Source: Acidobacteriaceae bacterium (GTDB taxonomy: Bacteria > Acidobacteriota > Terriglobia > Bryobacterales > Bryobacteraceae). Taken from it: a stretch of DNA of 64,000 nucleotides. The DNA lies in the NCBI GenBank assembly GCA_019240405.1, contig JAFAYL010000035.1, forward strand, positions 1 through 64,000, given 5' to 3'. Position numbers and translations under genes: made by a program. This document shows positions 17,498-27,730 of this stretch, piece by piece (position 1 is the stretch's first letter; each line of letters begins with the position of its first letter). The notes under the pieces were generated by a model that was not told where the DNA came from, made no database searches, and saw only the letters and a list, made by a program, of their open reading frames with translations.

Positions 17498-20188
17498 TTA
17501 TTCGTACCGCAACGCGATCATCGGATCGATTTTCGTCGCCCGCCGGGCAGGAACATAGCCGGCGAAGAGCGCTACCGCGAGCATCGCAGTAAGTGCCATG
17601 CAAGTAACAACCGGGTCATACGTTTTCAAACCGTACAGTTGGTCTTTGACCATCGGAGAAAATGACATCGCCAAGGGGAACGGGAGGCCAATAACCATAC
17701 CGATGCAGGTCAGCCGCACGACGTCGCGAAGCACCGTCCAAAGTACCGTGCGGCGCTCGGCGCCAAGCGCCATTCGGATCCCGAACTCGTTGGTTCGCCG
17801 CGTTACTCCGTAAGAGACAACCCCGTAAATTCCGATGCAGGCCAGTAAAGCTGCAAGTGCGCCGAAAAGAGTTGAAAGCTGCGTGACAAGGAGTTGATTG
17901 CGCACCGAATTATCGACGAGCTCCGCAAGCGTGGTTGGCTCGCCAATCGGAAGGTTCGGGTCGACAGAATGAATGCTTTTCCTGATTTGCGGGATGAGGA
18001 ATGCTGGATCGGCCGTGTAGCGTACCAGGAAATTATAGAGAAACATTCCATGCTGAGCGCGCGGATAAAAGGCAGCAGGCCTCGAGCGTTCCTGGAGCCT
18101 CATGTATTTCGCGTTTTTCGCGATTCCAACCACTTCGATGTTTTGCCATTCTGGTTCGGGTCCCACAGAGAAGGTTCGCCCGATCGATGAGAGACCGGGA
18201 AAGTAGGCGCGCGCCATCGCTTCATTGATCACAGCGACTTTCTTAGACGCCGCGTTATCGCGCGGGCTCAGCCTGCGGCCCATCACGATAGGCGTCTTCA
18301 TCACGTCTAAGTATTGCGGCCCAACAATGTCGTGAAAGACCTCGGGATCATTGTCTGACCTCGGACGTCCCGGTACGCTCACTGGGTCCGTCCACCCGCC
18401 ACCGAAGATCTCGAAGGCAAAGCTCGCGCCGTGGATACCTGGAAGCGAGCTCACGCGCGTTTCGATAGTGTCCATCATGTTTTCCCAACGCGTGTGCACT
18501 CCATATCCGGCCGCGCTCGGATCCACCGCCACGATAACGACATCTTTCTTGTCGAAACCGGTGTTGACGTTCATCAGATTGCGGAAGCTGCGAAGGAATA
18601 ATCCCGCGCCTGCTAAAAGCATGAGCGAGAGCGCGACCTGACCAATGATAAGGGCGCGTGAAAGACGGCTGCGCACGGAACCGCCCGTCAGACCTCGCCC
18701 TTCCTTCAGCGATGGAGTCAGCTCTATCTGAGTTGCATAGAACGCAGGAGCCATTCCGAACAGCATCACCGTGAGTATCGTCGTTGCCAGTGCAAAGCCC
18801 AATACTTGCGCATCAGGCGCGATATGAATCGGAATCGGCCCAGAATTCGGAGCTGCCGTTGCAAGAAAGAGACGAATAGCGACCCAAGCGAACAGCGCAC
18901 CCAGCAGCGCTCCGGCCGTGCCCAACAGACCGCTTTCTACCAAGAGTTGCCGGATAAGCCGCGCACGTTCAGCACCGAGGGACATGCGTACAGCGACTTC
19001 CCGCTGTCGAGCGGCGGCCCGGGCCAGCAAGAGATTAGCGACATTGGCGCACGCAATGAGAAGCACAAGCGCAACCAGAACCATCAATATCTTCAACGGA
19101 GAAGAAAAGCCGACGCGCAAGCCGGGTAACCCATTGGCAGCGGAAACGAGCTCAATTCGGGCGTGTTCGATATCTTTCACTTGACTACTGGATGGTTGTG
19201 GCCCGGCACATTCGTGCAGAAACTGCTTAAACAGAAGATTGGTATTGGCACTGGCTTGTTCAATACTGACCTCCGGCTTTCTCCGTGCGATGATATAGAG
19301 CGATTGAAATAACCTGTCCTCGAGGCCGTTCCAGCCTGGAGAAATCTGCTTTTCCATCGCAAGGGGAATCCAGAGATCAGGCGCTTGCCCTAAGGTCGTT
19401 CCGGAAAACTCCTGCGGAGCAATTCCGATGATGTTGTACACGGTTTGGTTAATTTCTACACTTGTGCCGACCGCGTCGGTGTGTTTTGCAAGACGCCGCT
19501 GCCACCACGAATAGCTGGCAATGGCGACCGGATGCCCGCCGGGTTTCTGATCGTCGGCCTCAGTCAAAAGCCGTCCGGAAACGGGATTCAAACCAAGCGT
19601 TTGGAAATATGTGCCGGACACCAACTCGACGCTTATCTTTTCGAACTCCGATTCATGGGCGACGCGTCCGTGCGAGTCAAACAGAATGCTGTTGATTGCC
19701 GCGACATTCGCGAAGACCTGATTCTTTTTGCGAAATTCCTTGTAGAACGGATAGGAGAAGAGCTGCCAGCTTCGATCCGGTAGAGTATTCTGGCTGCCCA
19801 CCCACATGCCGTGGCCGAATAGAACGAGCTGCTTCGGATGAGGCACTGGCAAATTACGGAGTAATACGGTATTCAGTAGGCTGAATATAGCCGTGTTTGC
19901 GCCAATCCCCAGCGCGAGCGTCAGGATGGCGATAGCTGTTGAACCGGGAGTTTTCCCAAGTACTCGCAGTCCAAACCGGATATCTTGCACCAATATATCG
20001 ACTAACAACCACCGGTGCGATTCGTACTGCCGCTCGCGTGCGCGAGTCACGTTTCCGAAATTGCGGCGGGCCTTCAGCCGCGCTTCGTCCTCAGTGAGTC
20101 CTTGCTCCTTCAAACGGTCGATTTCCAACTGCAGATGAGATTCAATCTCCGCGGCGAAATCAGCCGGCTTTCTTCGGTGTCCGAACAT
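17498..20188 (-). CDS. ADOP-family MacB-like permease
   Basis: About 896 residues from ATG 20188, chosen because GAGGG lies directly upstream and the start falls 4 bases after the padR stop. A cytoplasmic N-terminal segment of about 60 residues (AAEIESHLQLEIDRLKEQGL, then ARRNFGN) is the ADOP-type leader. It is followed by a MacB/FtsX-like unit duplicated in one chain: helix TAIAILTLALGIGANTAIFS, periplasmic MacB domain, three FtsX-type helices (about 390-480), a second helix plus periplasmic domain, and terminal FtsX helices with IGIYGVVSYGVTRRTNEFG. No ATPase domain is present and no ATPase gene is nearby. These duplicated permeases are abundant in Acidobacteria; function is unknown, with efflux or lipoprotein handling inferred from MacB. 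Confidence 0.92.
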   Translation of the reverse strand: MFGHRRKPADFAAEIESHLQLEIDRLKEQGLTEDEARLKARRNFGNVTRARERQYESHRWLLVDILVQDIRFGLRVLGKTPGSTAIAILTLALGIGANTAIFSLLNTVLLRNLPVPHPKQLVLFGHGMWVGSQNTLPDRSWQLFSYPFYKEFRKKNQVFANVAAINSILFDSHGRVAHESEFEKISVELVSGTYFQTLGLNPVSGRLLTEADDQKPGGHPVAIASYSWWQRRLAKHTDAVGTSVEINQTVYNIIGIAPQEFSGTTLGQAPDLWIPLAMEKQISPGWNGLEDRLFQSLYIIARRKPEVSIEQASANTNLLFKQFLHECAGPQPSSSQVKDIEHARIELVSAANGLPGLRVGFSSPLKILMVLVALVLLIACANVANLLLARAAARQREVAVRMSLGAERARLIRQLLVESGLLGTAGALLGALFAWVAIRLFLATAAPNSGPIPIHIAPDAQVLGFALATTILTVMLFGMAPAFYATQIELTPSLKEGRGLTGGSVRSRLSRALIIGQVALSLMLLAGAGLFLRSFRNLMNVNTGFDKKDVVIVAVDPSAAGYGVHTRWENMMDTIETRVSSLPGIHGASFAFEIFGGGWTDPVSVPGRPRSDNDPEVFHDIVGPQYLDVMKTPIVMGRRLSPRDNAASKKVAVINEAMARAYFPGLSSIGRTFSVGPEPEWQNIEVVGIAKNAKYMRLQERSRPAAFYPRAQHGMFLYNFLVRYTADPAFLIPQIRKSIHSVDPNLPIGEPTTLAELVDNSVRNQLLVTQLSTLFGALAALLACIGIYGVVSYGVTRRTNEFGIRMALGAERRTVLWTVLRDVVRLTCIGMVIGLPFPLAMSFSPMVKDQLYGLKTYDPVVTCMALTAMLAVALFAGYVPARRATKIDPMIALRYE

Positions 20189-20192
20189 GAAT

Positions 20193-20549
20193 TCATCCCT
20201 CTTCTGCTTCCGGGCCGAGAACGCGCCCGATCGCGGTCGCAAGCCGCCGCCATTTCGTCGTCTCTTTGACAAGCTGCTTGCGTCCCGCCTTCGTCAGTGT
20301 GTAGAAGCGGGCCTTGCGATTGTTGCTCGAAGTGCCCCATTCTGCAGCAACCCAGCCTCGATCCTCCAGGCGTTGAAGCGCTGGATATAAAGCGCCGTGT
20401 TCAACCAGCAGTTCATTTTGAGAAACTTCTTGAATCGCGCGCGCGATACCCTGGCCGTGCTGTGGTCCGAAGATGAGTCTCCTTAAGATTAGGAGATCGA
20501 GCGTTCCCTGAAGTAACTCAAGCCGTTCCCTTTCCTCTTGGGTAGACAT
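20193..20549 (-). CDS. PadR-family transcriptional regulator
   Basis: 118 residues: a winged helix of the PadR type with [20 protein letters not shown], then [10 protein letters not shown], the recognition-helix/wing region [17 protein letters not shown] and a C-terminal dimerisation helix ([14 protein letters not shown]). The usual role is repression of the adjacent transporter operon, relieved by a ligand. Its stop is 4 bases before the ADOP start, so the two form one operon. It is closely similar in layout to the PadR at 28871, also followed by an ADOP gene. It is divergent from the ADOP pseudogene at 20683. Confidence 0.93.
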   Translation of the reverse strand: MSTQEERERLELLQGTLDLLILRRLIFGPQHGQGIARAIQEVSQNELLVEHGALYPALQRLEDRGWVAAEWGTSSNNRKARFYTLTKAGRKQLVKETTKWRRLATAIGRVLGPEAEEG

Positions 20550-20553
20550 TTCA

Positions 20554-20575
20554 CCTAAGTATCAGTGAACTTGGG
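20554..20575. promoter_or_regulatory. Possible operator dyad upstream of padR
   Basis: CCTAAGT and ACTTGGG arms separated by 8 bases form an inverted repeat with one non-Watson-Crick position. It lies immediately upstream of the padR start in the 133-base divergent gap. PadR regulators often bind such sites to control themselves; the arms differ from the dyads near the second padR, so this is a weak call. Confidence 0.3.
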
Positions 20576-20682
20576 AGACATGTCAACCCATCCGTCCGTC
20601 GGAAGGAGTCGAGTCTTTCATCGCCAAGCGGGCGACCGCCCAAAAATGTGAACTCTGCCGGGCTGGTTCTCGTATACAGAAC

Positions 20683-23132
20683 ATGCTCGAGGCGCTCTGG
20701 CTAGATATCCGGTTTGCGGTCCGAACTCTCCGGAAGAATGCCGCATTCACTGTCGTCGCCATCGCTACACTTGCGCTCGGAATTGGGGCGAATACCGCCA
20801 TATTCAGCCTTATCGATCATGTGATTCTGCGGCCGTTGATGTATCGCGATTCCGAACGGCTATACGTGATTCACGAGCATCTCGGCGGCATATCCGCGAA
20901 GGTGCCTCCCCTTTTGCCGGTAAATGCGATGCACTTCGAGGAGTGGCGTACAAATCTGCGGTCGTTCGATCAAATGGCCCTGATTGACGGTATATCGCTG
21001 AACCTTACTGGTACATTCGCGCCCGAGAGCGGCTCTACGGCGCACGGGTTTCCTCCAATTTGTTTCAGATGCTGGGGGTCAATCCTCTCTTGGGCTGGAC
21101 GTTTTCCCGAGAGGAAGACGCGCCCGGCCGGGATCACGAAGTGGTCCTGAACTACGATCTATGGAAAAGTCGATTTGGCGGCGATCCGGGTGTGATTGGG
21201 CGAAAGATTCTGCTCGATGGCGAACCTTACGAGATTATCGGCGTGCTTCCGAAAACCTTCCGGCTCCCGAAACTCAGCCAGCTTTTTGCGATGGACTTGC
21301 CCGAAGAACGGGCGCGCTTCTGGAAGCCGTTCGCGCTGCGTAAGGAAGAATTATCCCAACTCGGCGACTTCAATTTTGCGTGTATTGCACGCTTGAAGCC
21401 GTCTGCTGGCTTCTTCCAGGCGCAGCAAGAATTAAATGCGCTCCAAACCAACATCGCGAAGCGAGCTCCGATTCACATAACGCTGTCGGCAGCCATGGTT
21501 CCGTTAATTGAGCAGATCACACAGCGAGTACGGTCGGGATTGGAGCTGGTTTTTGGAGCCGTGACACTGCTATTGCTGCTTACCTGTGTCAATCTGGCGA
21601 GCCTCTTACTGGCCCGAGCGACCGCACGCAGGACGGAGATGGCAATTCGGAGCGCTATAGGGGCGAGCGCTACGCGACTGTTGCGCCAGATGCTTGCGGA
21701 GAGCTTGACATTGGCACTTGCGGGCGGAGCACTCGGCATCGCCGTCGCTTACGCCGCAGCCCGGGTGATCGTCGCCGTAGCGCCGCTGGACGTGCCAAGA
21801 CTTGAGGATGTTCGCATCGACGGCCATGTGCTGTTGTTCACGTTTGCCATTTCCGTCATGGCCGGGATACTTTTCGGACTTATGCCCGCACGGAGCGCCG
21901 CACGCGAAGATGCCCAGCAAGCGATGAGAGCGGGCGGACGCGGAAGCACGGAAGTAAGGGCTGCATGGCGCTCACGCTCCTTTCTGATCGGCGCTGAAGT
22001 TTGTTTAAGCGCCATGTGCCTGGTCGGCGCCGGATTACTGGTGCACAGCTTTGTGAAGCTCTTGAGCGTAGACAAGGGCTTTCAGACCTCCCGGCTCATT
22101 ACAGCGGATGTTGAGTTCCCGGAGAAAAGCTATCCCAACAAGGAAAAGCGATCCGCCGCTCTTGAGACGATCCTAAATCGCTTGCGCGAGCTGCCGGACG
22201 CAGAAAGCGCGGCAGCCATAGATCGGATTCCTTTGTCCGGTGAAGGTAATAACAACGTATTTACCGGCGCAGATCATATTGTGCCCTTGGGAGAGCGGCC
22301 GCTTGGGGATATGCGCGCGGTTAGCCCTGATTATTTCCGCGCGTTCGGCATTCCATTACAAGCGGGACGAACCTTTAGGGATGCCGATCGCAGCCACCCT
22401 GTAGCACTACTATCAGTGCTGGCAGCGGAAAAGCTTTGGCCTGGCAAAAATCCGATTGGACGCGAGATCGTGCTGGGCGATGACGAGAAGAATCGAATAC
22501 AGATTCTGGGAGTTGTCCGCGATGTGCGCGGAGCCAGCCTGGACAAGCAGCCAACCATGACGGTCTACCTGCCGTATTGGCTACGGTCTGACAGTGACAT
22601 GACGTTCGTGTTGAAAACCTCAGTCAGCGCGAGTGCTGCAAGTAGGGAATTGCGCGCCGCCGTCAGGCAAGTGGACGCGGAGCTTCCACTCGAGCATTTC
22701 CAGAGCATGGCCGAGCGCCTAAACGAATCCGTGGCGCAACGGCGCTTTCAAACGCAATTGGTTACATTGTTTGCGATCTGTGCGCTGTTACTGGCGAGTC
22801 TGGGGATTTATGGCGTCGTGGCATATTCAGTAGCGCAGCGCACGAGTGAGATCGGAATACGAATGACGCTCGGAGCCGGCAAATCGAGTATTGCAAGCAT
22901 GGTTCTGAACCAAAGCTTGCGCCCCGTGATGGCGGGGTTAGCTGTCGGTTTGATGAGTTCGTTAGCGGTGAGCCGTGAGCTCGAGGCTTTGCTGTTCGAT
23001 GTGAGACCGGCGGACCCGCTAGCTCTTCTGGGTGTAGTCGCTCTGTTGGCGGCCGTCTCGATAGCGGCAATGCTGATCCCCACCATTCGCGCAACCCGCG
23101 TCAATCCAGTCGAAGCGTTGCGCTATCAGTAG
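20683..23132 (+). pseudogene. ADOP-family permease broken by a two-base frameshift
   Basis: Two frames together encode one ADOP permease. The first (20683 onward) begins DIRFAVRTLRKNAAFTVVAI and includes LALGIGANTAIFSLIDHVI, but lacks the usual ADOP cytoplasmic leader. The second frame takes over near 21026 and reads RLYGARVSSNLFQMLGVNPL, then continues through both FtsX-type membrane blocks to VNPVEALRYQ at 23132. The break sits at GCCCGAGAGCGGCTC: removing one AG pair restores PERLYGARVSS. This is a frameshift, not an in-frame stop, so selenocysteine readthrough does not explain it. It may be a real mutation, a programmed slip (unlikely, no slippery motif) or an assembly error. The rest of the gene is intact. 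Confidence 0.82.
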
Positions 23133-23224
23133 AGGAGCAATTAGGCTTCCCTCCTAATTTTTCGAGTCCGCTGGTGTGACCGCGATAGCCTTACATAGGC
23201 AGTGTAGGCAAAAGGGAGAGCCAC

Positions 23225-25032
23225 ATGCTTTCGCAACAAAAGATTTCCCCCTCCACACCTCTTGGCGCGACTCTCAATTCGAGGGGAGCTTCGTTTCGCG
23301 TATGGGCGCCCCGCGCCACGGCCGTCTACCTTCTCGGAACCTTCAATGGAACTACTTTTGACCAGCCGACCGGCGACAGGCTGCTTGAAAGGGATAAGCT
23401 TCGTATCCCTGGCACGATAACGGATTTCTCACGCCCGATTTTTCACAGTTGGTAATTTATCAGCTTCACGTAGGTACCTACTCGATACGAACTCCGGGCG
23501 TGGCCTCAAACTTTCTCGACATAGTCGGCAAGATCCCCTATCTCGAAGCGCTCGGATGCAATATGCTGCAACCGCTTCCGATCGATGAGCAGGAAGACAA
23601 CCCCGGCATGGGTTACGCGGGTGCCGATCTCTTTTCACCCGACTTCCCTTACGTCTGCAGAAACACTACGCAGCTCGCGACCTATCTGGCAACTATCAAC
23701 AGCCTGCTTGCTAGCAAACAACAACCCGAGTTGCGGCTAGAGCACATTCGATCAGGCCCGAATCAGCTCAAGGTTTTGGTCGACCTCTGTCATTTACATG
23801 GCATTGCGGTCGCATGCGATGTTGTTTACAACCACGCAGGAGGCTTCTCCTCAGGCGGTAAAGCGGACGACAACTGCCTGTACTTTATGGACCGGCTCCA
23901 AAACCTCGGCAACAACAACGATAGTCTCTATTTCACCGACCAGGATCGTGGCACAGGCGGATTAGCGTTCGCCCTTTGGAATGACCCTGTCAGTCAGTTC
24001 CTTCTGGATAACGCCCGGTTCTTCATCGAGGAGTATCACGTTGACGGCTTCCGCTATGACGAGATCAGTATCCTGCTCTCTACGAATCAAGGCAATGGCT
24101 GGGACTTCTGTCGAAAGCTCACCAATCAAAATCGCCAGCTACGGCCGCGGCTCCTCCAAAACGCCGAGTTCTGGCCGGGAGAATTCCCGGACATTCCGAA
24201 TTCAGTGCTCCCGATAATCGCGCCCGCTTCGACCGGAGGCGCTGGTTTCGATGTTGTGCAGCACGATACGCTTCGATACGCTTTGCGGCGCGCGGTCCAG
24301 GCAGCTTCATTCGGAGCGGCGTCTGCTGTTTCCATGACGGCTATAGCGGACGCCCTGTATCCCCCCAACCTGGACCATGCCTGGCGCGCCGCAACATGTA
24401 TCGAAAATCACGACATCGTGAAAGCTGGACGCGACCCCAGAGTTCCGGTACTTGCCGATCGGTCCGATCACAGATCCTGGTACGCGCGCAGCCGCACACG
24501 TGTCGCGATGTCCATTCTCTTGACTGCCCCTGGCATCCCTCAGCTTTTTATGGGGCAGGAGTTCTTGGAGGACCACCCGTGGGATGAAAATCCAGCCGGA
24601 CCGAACCTTCTTGCCTGGGACCGGCTAAATGATCTGTCGGACCACACCGCGAAAGATCATCTCCGCTTCACACAGGATTTAATTTGCCTCCGGAATCAGC
24701 AACCGGCGCTTCGCGCAGATTGGGTTCACGCCTTCTATTCGAACGACCAGGATCGTGTTCTTGCCTTTCACCGTTGGCTAGAAGGCACGGGTCAAGATGT
24801 GGTCGTAGTCGCCTCGTTTGCGGAAAGCACGTATTGGGAATACGACGTCGGATTCCCCGCGGCTGGGTTCTGGAAAGAGATCTTCAACAGCGATGTCTAC
24901 GATCATTTTGTAAACCCCATCGTCGCAGGAAATAGTAGTGGCATATCGGCTAATGGTCCGGCAATGCACGGCTTCAGTGCCTCCGCCTCAATCGTCATAC
25001 CCGCAAATGGCGTCGTGGTCTTCGCGCGATAG
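23225..25032 (+). pseudogene. GH13 alpha-amylase-family enzyme with disrupted N-terminal region
   Basis: The first part, from ATG 23225 (upstream AAAGGGAGAG), encodes half of a CBM48-like domain: GASFRVWAPRATAVYLLGTF then NGTTFDQP. Near 23396-23401, at AAGCTT, this frame loses sense. The next frame then reads SYPWHDNGFLTPDFSQLVIY and continues as an intact GH13 barrel to 25032. Catalytic pieces are present: VACDVVYNHAGG, the nucleophile region VDGFRYDEIS, the acid region NAEFWPGE and CIENHDIV. Compared with branching-enzyme or trehalohydrolase relatives, roughly 50-60 residues between CBM48 and the barrel are missing, with a frame change, so it looks like an internal deletion. A shorter protein starting at TTG 23449 is possible but would have no CBM. 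Confidence 0.78.
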
Positions 25033-25048
25033 AACCGCGAAGAGGCTC

Positions 25049-25618
25049 TCACGCTGTGGAGAGGGAATACGATAACTCAACAAATCCGTTCCTGTAGGCA
25101 ACCACGTTCTTCAAAGCCCATCTCTGCTCCGTCAGAGAACCACCGAATAGCCGCAGTCCGTCACCCAATAGGACTGGGGCTATGGTCAACCTGATTTCGT
25201 CCACCAAGCCGAGTTCGAGAAAACGCTGGGATAACATCGCTCCGCCCACGAGCCAGATATTTCGATATCGAGGCGCGAGCTTCTCATAAAGGAGTGTCTT
25301 GAGATCCCCCGAGTAGAATTCGACAGTGTTCCTAATCGACGGCAATTTCGTTCCTGTCACCACGACGGTCGGAGTGTCGCCGTAAGGCCAGCCCAGTTCA
25401 AGTGCGTGTTCGTAGGTGCGAGAACCGAGCACATAACAATCTATGGCTTTGAGGAAGGTTGCGGCTTCTTCCTCCGAAATGGAAACTCCGGCTTCATAGA
25501 CGCTTCCCTTCGCTTCTAGCCAGGAGACACTGTTATCCTTCCTCGCGATGAACCCATCAAGGCTTGAAACCACGTGCAAGGTTACTCTTGATCGTGTTGC
25601 ATTTCCTTCGCTCGACAT
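25049..25618 (-). CDS. Dihydrofolate reductase/RibD-C-like protein
   Basis: 189 residues from ATG 25618, which has a strong GAGGAGG ribosome-binding site 5 bases upstream. The protein follows the RibD C-terminal/dihydrofolate-reductase fold: VTLHVVSSLDGFIARKDNSV at the start, VLGSRTYEHALELGWPYGDT in the middle, and the cofactor loop region NIWLVGGAMLSQRFLELGLV followed by DEIRLTIAPVLLGDGLRLF. Such stand-alone proteins are NADPH-dependent reductases of unknown substrate (often annotated YyaP/YwjB-like). It is convergent with the GH13 gene (16-base gap) and divergent from the sigma-factor operon. Confidence 0.88.
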   Translation of the reverse strand: MSSEGNATRSRVTLHVVSSLDGFIARKDNSVSWLEAKGSVYEAGVSISEEEAATFLKAIDCYVLGSRTYEHALELGWPYGDTPTVVVTGTKLPSIRNTVEFYSGDLKTLLYEKLAPRYRNIWLVGGAMLSQRFLELGLVDEIRLTIAPVLLGDGLRLFGGSLTEQRWALKNVVAYRNGFVELSYSLSTA

Positions 25619-25771
25619 AATTCCTCCTCGTTTTCCCCGGCATCGATCTGCACGTGAGGGGGCGGACTGGAACACGCCTCTTTGCCCAAGAAAAATCGTA
25701 CAAGCATCCAGAAAAATTGAGCGAGCGCCGTATCTTTTTCGCCTTGCCATTGAATAGTGTGTAGGGCGTGG

Positions 25772-26356
25772 ATGGAGAGCGAAGACGAAGCAAGACTTCT
25801 AGGACGAGCCGCGAAAGGCGATACAGAAGCGTTCCGAAAAATCTTTGAAGATCATCATTTGGCCATGTTCCGCTTCGCCTATCGCCTTGCCGGAGCCGTG
25901 GATATTGCGGAAGACGTTACACAAGAGTGTTTTCTTCAGTTAGTGCGAAAGCCGGGATTCAATCAACAACGCGGATCGCTACGCCAATATCTGTACGGCA
26001 TAGTGAGGAATCTCGTACGGCAGCGCCAGAACGCGAGCGACCGTGAGGTCAATTGTGATGACCTCCCTATAGATGATCAAAAGTTTACGGCCGCGGGCTG
26101 TCCGGATTCGATAACCTCCGTCGAGTTAAACGCCGTCGTGCAGGCGGCGATCTCAGCTTTGCCGCCTCTACAACGTGAAGCGATCGTGTTGTGCGAGTTC
26201 GAGGAACTATCGCTTCGCGAAGCTGCCGCGATCGTCGGGACCGATGTCGGCACTATTAAGTCACGGCTGCATAGAGCGCGGGAAAGACTCCGATGCCAGC
26301 TCGCGCCATACCGGAGCCAACTGCGAACACCGCTATCAAGAGGAACTATTCTATGA
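25772..26356 (+). CDS. ECF sigma factor
   Basis: 194 residues from ATG 25772. Sigma region 2 shows AYRLAGAVDIAEDVTQECF and RGSLRQYLYGIVRNLVRQR; region 4 shows LPPLQREAIVLCEFEELSLR, then EAAAIVGTDVGTIKSRLHRA. There is no region 3, as expected for group 4 (ECF) factors. It directs RNA polymerase to a small regulon in response to an envelope or other signal. The next gene starts at ATGA overlapping the sigma stop and encodes a single-pass membrane protein that fits the anti-sigma role. No clear autoregulatory ECF promoter could be identified upstream. Confidence 0.93.
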   Translation: MESEDEARLLGRAAKGDTEAFRKIFEDHHLAMFRFAYRLAGAVDIAEDVTQECFLQLVRKPGFNQQRGSLRQYLYGIVRNLVRQRQNASDREVNCDDLPIDDQKFTAAGCPDSITSVELNAVVQAAISALPPLQREAIVLCEFEELSLREAAAIVGTDVGTIKSRLHRARERLRCQLAPYRSQLRTPLSRGTIL

Positions 26357-26772
26357 GTCCATTGAATGATGACGAACTAAATTCTTTGCTTCAACAGGCA
26401 AAAAGCAAACCACTCGAGCCGAGTTCTGATTTAACAAGACAGGCCGTCTCTGCTTATCGGCAGAGCGTAGCCAGCCGGCAAAATTGGCGCGCTCTCCTGC
26501 GCCCTGTTTCCATTCCTTTACCGGTTGGACTACTGGGCGCAGTGTTCCTGGTCGCGATCGGAGCGCTAGGCGACCACAGTTTGCGCCGGCTTTCCAACAC
26601 CCGCGATAACCATACTTTGGAAGCGCGGACTGCGCGGGATTACGTTATTTCTCGCGATTGCCTGGCCCCCGGGCAAGAATCGAGCCCTCCAGTCGCCAGC
26701 CTTTTCAAAGAATTTCAACCCGTGCGGCAGATTACGCCGCGCGTAGTAGGGAGCATTCGCGATGGCCAATAG
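26353..26772 (+). CDS. Probable membrane anti-sigma factor
   Basis: 139 residues, overlapping the sigma gene by four bases (ATGA). The N-terminal 65 residues are cytoplasmic and helical (DDELNSLLQQAKSKPLEPSS), followed by one membrane segment (PLPVGLLGAVFLVAIGAL) and about 55 residues outside. This single-pass layout directly after an ECF gene is that of an anti-sigma factor. It has no His-Cys zinc motif of the ZAS type, so the assignment rests on context and topology. The gene overlaps the next, secreted protein by 11 bases, making a three-gene coupled unit. Confidence 0.7.
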   Translation: MSPLNDDELNSLLQQAKSKPLEPSSDLTRQAVSAYRQSVASRQNWRALLRPVSIPLPVGLLGAVFLVAIGALGDHSLRRLSNTRDNHTLEARTARDYVISRDCLAPGQESSPPVASLFKEFQPVRQITPRVVGSIRDGQ

Positions 26773-27718
26773 CAAAAATACGTTCTCCACGTTACTCGTG
26801 GCGAGTCTCCTTGTTGGATCTGCCCACGCTCAGCACGGCATCTTGGGAGGAGCAGGGACATATTGCAGCGATGGGTGGAAGTTCAGCGCCTCGTACGTGC
26901 TCGAACCGTGGTCGCCCGGGCAGCACATTAGTATCGAAGGCGTAACTGACGTGATGCACACGGATGCGAAAGACGGCAGGCCGGACACTTTCCATCGCGT
27001 CTTTGTGGACCCGGCGGCTCAGACCTACTGGGGATACGACGTCGAAGTGGAACCGGTCGGCGAAACGGGCTCGGCCCGGCTGCGATTCAGGCCTTTCAGT
27101 CTTCGTGCCGATCAACTGCCCAAGGACTACCATCCCATTCAAGTCCCCAATGTCGCGAATTTTCGGGAGCTTCCGCCCCCTCAGTTTCCGGCTGGGACAT
27201 TTCAATCGGGACAAGTGATCGCCATTGATGTGCTGAAAAATGCCGCCACCGGTCAAAAGGTAGTGGACTACATCGAAGTAGAATTCGAACCAACCTCTGT
27301 TCCCAGCAAAGCTGAACCCCGAGACTTCGAGGCCTCCGACGTGCTTCTTCACATCTTCCTGCCCTCAGTGCGCGTGAATGGTAAAGACATCCTGGTGTCC
27401 GTAAGAGTCGCGGATCGGTCGCTCCACAGTAAACTGATTTGGCTGTCGCTTCCGGGCCGCGCACGATTTCTCTTCTCTCTATCGCCGCGCGCCGGACATC
27501 CATTTCAAAAAACAGGAACGATAAGCGGGTCTAAGCTCTCATTTTCTTCGAATGGTGCGCGGTACGAGTTGTCTTCAAGTAAACAAATCACGGAATCCAA
27601 CGGAAACTGGAATCTCTATGTGCTCGCCGCGCCCCCAGGGCCAGTCGATCCTAGCGATTCGGGATTCTCGTATGGAGAGGTGAATACCGTAGAGGAGTTT
27701 TTGTCGAAACTGCAGTGA
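26762..27718 (+). CDS. Secreted protein of unknown function in sigma-factor operon
   Basis: 318 residues with a clear signal peptide (TLLVASLLVGSAHAQ, cleavage after AHA). The mature part is beta-rich with few cysteines: GTYCSDGWKFSASYVLEPWS, YWGYDVEVEPVG, and later VNGKDILVSVRVADRSLHSK. I recognise no family. Overlap with the anti-sigma gene by 11 bases ties its production to the ECF system, so it is a good candidate for the target or the sensed component. A similar arrangement (sigma, anti-sigma, secreted protein) is frequent in Acidobacteria. Its stop is 12 bases from the end of the convergent esterase gene. Confidence 0.75.
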   Translation: MANSKNTFSTLLVASLLVGSAHAQHGILGGAGTYCSDGWKFSASYVLEPWSPGQHISIEGVTDVMHTDAKDGRPDTFHRVFVDPAAQTYWGYDVEVEPVGETGSARLRFRPFSLRADQLPKDYHPIQVPNVANFRELPPPQFPAGTFQSGQVIAIDVLKNAATGQKVVDYIEVEFEPTSVPSKAEPRDFEASDVLLHIFLPSVRVNGKDILVSVRVADRSLHSKLIWLSLPGRARFLFSLSPRAGHPFQKTGTISGSKLSFSSNGARYELSSSKQITESNGNWNLYVLAAPPGPVDPSDSGFSYGEVNTVEEFLSKLQ

Positions 27719-27730
27719 ACAGTGTCACCC

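Noticed and set aside
21148-21150. TGA ending the first half of the broken ADOP gene as a possible selenocysteine codon
   Set aside because: The conserved sequence continues in a different frame from about 21026, so this is a frameshift, and the TGA lies in a meaningless frame.
23453-23455. Stop at the end of the CBM48 half of the GH13 gene as recoding site
   Set aside because: The barrel is in another frame and about 50-60 residues are missing; readthrough would not join the domains.
25669-25700. ECF-type promoter (GGAAC ... CGTA) upstream of the sigma factor
   Set aside because: The spacer is 23 bases, too long for the 16-17 usual in ECF promoters.
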